Shown here: piece by piece, positions 5,033 through 6,049 of the stretch
How positions within the stretch are numbered: the stretch's first letter is position 1
How the letters are laid out: every line of letters starts with the position of its first letter
Origin: Nitrospinae bacterium RIFCSPLOWO2_12_39_16
GTDB taxonomy: Bacteria > Nitrospinota > Nitrospinia > UBA9942
NCBI GenBank assembly: GCA_001805005.1
Contig: MHDO01000101.1
Location: 1-6,049, forward strand
DNA: 6,049 nt
Direction of reading: 5' to 3'
The notes under the pieces: generated by a model
What the model saw: the letters and a program-made list of their open reading frames with translations, nothing else
The model's database searches: none
Told to the model about the DNA's origin: nothing
Program-made: the position numbers and the translations under genes

Positions 5033-5644
5033 TTATTTCAACATCATTGCAAGGCGATTCCATCTGACACCAAAATTCATACTGTCCCATGACCAGTAAA
5101 TAATAAACGCCCTCCCTTTAATTTTGTTTTTATCAAGGAGCCCCCAGAATCGGCTGTCCATGCTGTTTTCCCTGTTGTCACCCATGACAAAAAAATTATT
5201 TTCAGGGACTGTGACGGGACCAAAAATATCCCTCGGATGAAACGAACCTCCGCCTGCCTCTTCATGAAATGCATAAGATTCATCTATCTCTTTATCGTTT
5301 ATATATACTTTTTTATCTTTTACCTCTATCTTATCACCCGGGAGACCAACAACCCTTTTTATAAAATCACGGCTCTCATCTTTTGGAAACTTAAAAACAA
5401 TAATATCTCCCCTCTTTACATCCGTGAATCTGTATATAAATTTATTTACAAGTATGTGGTCGCCTATTTGCAAAGTTGGTATCATTGAGCCGGATGGTAT
5501 CTTAAAAGCCTGCACTACAAATGTTCTGATGATAAAGGCAAGGACGAGTGCAATTATTATTGCTTCTGCATATTCCCTTACTATAGATTTCTTTTTCGCC
5601 TGTTCTGCCACAGATGCCCTTTCAATATTCTCAACCTTTTCCAT
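5033..5644 (-). CDS. lepB: Signal peptidase I
   Basis: A 203-residue type I signal peptidase, which cleaves signal peptides from secreted proteins on the outer face of the inner membrane. A charged N-terminus precedes one membrane segment (about 25-47). The catalytic Ser53 lies in P-S-G-S-M (50-54) and the general-base Lys96 in I-K-R-V-V-G-L-P-G-D (95-104). The later conserved box is at 154-165 (MGDNRENSMDSR). The length and single membrane segment are like SipS-type enzymes; E. coli LepB is longer with two segments. AGGAG (5654-5658) is 9 nt before the ATG. It follows lepA in the classical lepA-lepB order, but with a 147-base gap holding a repeat, so cotranscription depends on readthrough of that element. 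The three lipoproteins in this window would instead be processed by signal peptidase II, which is not seen here. Confidence 0.96.
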   Translation of the reverse strand: MEKVENIERASVAEQAKKKSIVREYAEAIIIALVLAFIIRTFVVQAFKIPSGSMIPTLQIGDHILVNKFIYRFTDVKRGDIIVFKFPKDESRDFIKRVVGLPGDKIEVKDKKVYINDKEIDESYAFHEEAGGGSFHPRDIFGPVTVPENNFFVMGDNRENSMDSRFWGLLDKNKIKGRAFIIYWSWDSMNFGVRWNRLAMMLK

Positions 5645-5670
5645 TATAACATTCTCCTTATATTTATTTT

Positions 5671-5756
5671 GCCACAGATTTTCACTGACTAAAATCTTAA
5701 CTTCTCAACCTCTTAATTTCTTAGCGCCCTTTATTAAGTCTGTGTAAGTCAGTGGC
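5671..5756. repeat. Intergenic repeat C with CACAGA/CACTGA inverted arms
   Basis: GCCACAGATTTTCACTGACT (5671-5690) is an imperfect inverted match to AGTCTGTGTAAGTCAGTGGC (5737-5756). The latter differs from the right arm of repeat B at one base. The core (TCTTAACTTCTCAACCTCTTAA) shares the CTCAACC and TTAACTTCT pieces of repeat B. It lies 5 bases past the second lepA stop (5762-5764) and ends 13 bases before the lepB ribosome site. No T-tract terminator is evident. Confidence 0.7.
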
Positions 5757-5761
5757 TATTC

Positions 5762-5791
5762 CTATTTTGTTTTTAATACTGCCATGAATGT
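5762..5791 (-). other. lepA: In-frame lepA tail after the TAG codon
   Basis: Read in the lepA frame past the TAG at 5792-5794, these codons give T-F-M-A-V-L-K-T-K and then TAG. Known LepA proteins end in about VEIPQEAFMAVLK, so this is the expected C-terminus with Glu replaced by the amber codon and Ala by Thr. It is either a relict tail or one still made by readthrough. Confidence 0.75.
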
Positions 5792-6049
5792 CTATTGAGG
5801 TATCTCCACCTTGCCTATCTGCTTCATCCTCTTTTTTCCCTCTTTCTGCCTCTCAAGGAGTTTTCTCTTCCTTGTTATATCACCGCCGTAACACTTTGCA
5901 ATTACATTTTTTCTCAATGGTTTTACAGTCTCTCGGGCTATAATCTTGCCTCCTATAGCTGCCTGTATTGCCACCTCAAACATCTGTCTTGGGATTATCT
6001 CCTTCATCTTCTCTGCCAGTTCTTTGCCGTGGTAATAAGCCTTGTCCTT
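5792..6049 (-). CDS. lepA: Elongation factor 4 (LepA), C-terminal part, 5' end beyond window
   Basis: The last 85 codons of lepA; the gene runs off the right edge, so no start is seen. The translation begins KDKAYYHGKELAEKMKEIIP and goes on through IQAAIGGKIIAR, KCYGGDITRKRKLLE and EGKKRMKQIGKVEIPQ, all hallmarks of the LepA C-terminal domain. LepA is a translational GTPase on the ribosome involved in translation initiation and back-translocation; its GTP-binding part is outside the window. The frame stops at TAG (5792-5794), about nine or ten residues short of the usual end, and the conserved tail continues in frame behind it. kamA also ends in TAG, with no plausible extension, so TAG is likely a normal stop in this genome. 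The protein may be slightly truncated yet functional, may be read through, or the base may be an assembly error. lepB follows downstream as usual. Confidence 0.93.
   Translation of the reverse strand, partial: KDKAYYHGKELAEKMKEIIPRQMFEVAIQAAIGGKIIARETVKPLRKNVIAKCYGGDITRKRKLLERQKEGKKRMKQIGKVEIPQ

Noticed and set aside
5077..5283. A 68-residue minus-strand frame inside lepB
   Set aside because: It overlaps the catalytic part of lepB in another frame and has no recognisable features.
3471..5794. Genome-wide reassignment of TAG as a sense codon, suggested by lepA
   Set aside because: kamA ends in TAG at the length expected for the family, and reading on would run through the intergenic repeat. 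Other genes here end in TAA. A lepA-specific cause is simpler.

Overview
The window reads as a chromosomal segment of a low-GC Gram-negative (diderm) bacterium. Every gene I can support lies on the minus strand, so transcription runs from right to left. Three lipoproteins with lipobox signal peptides, one of them a peptidoglycan L,D-transpeptidase, point to a diderm envelope. The gene content (lepA-lepB, a full-length lysine 2,3-aminomutase, a divergent D-Ala-D-Ala-ligase-like protein, HU) would suit a Desulfobacterota/Nitrospirota-like or related candidate-phylum lineage, but the sequence alone does not fix the taxon.

Right end (about 4731-6049): the C-terminal part of lepA (EF4), then lepB (signal peptidase I), the classical lepA-lepB order. 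The lepA frame has a TAG just before its conserved last residues, and the missing tail follows in frame. A repeat element with inverted arms lies 3' of lepA, another 3' of lepB. The latter also looks like a two-way terminator. Beyond it is a strong sigma-70-type promoter (TTGACA, 17 nt, TATATT) facing kamA. A perfect 14-bp palindrome resembling an NrdR box fills its spacer, and a leader with alternative hairpins follows.

Centre (2275-4730): kamA, with both lysine-specifying aspartates, then a third copy of the repeat, then an ATP-grasp ligase related to Ddl but altered at the D-alanine-binding positions. An HU gene follows 13 nt downstream, probably in the same transcript. Together kamA and the ligase could make beta-lysine and couple it to something; that is a hypothesis.

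Left end (1-1891): a small coiled-coil lipoprotein resembling Braun's Lpp in design with a Lys-rich C-terminus, an intrinsic terminator, a second lipoprotein with a Lys-rich C-terminus, and, one base after its stop, an L,D-transpeptidase lipoprotein cut by the window edge. The transpeptidase carries in front of its catalytic domain a helical domain homologous to the second lipoprotein. My preferred reading is an envelope-tethering cassette: an L,D-transpeptidase with its own candidate lysine-tailed substrates.

No tRNA, rRNA, CRISPR array, insertion sequence or phage gene is visible. The only gene-free stretch slightly over 300 bases is 4731-5032, and it is filled by the repeat/terminator, promoter, palindrome and leader described below.
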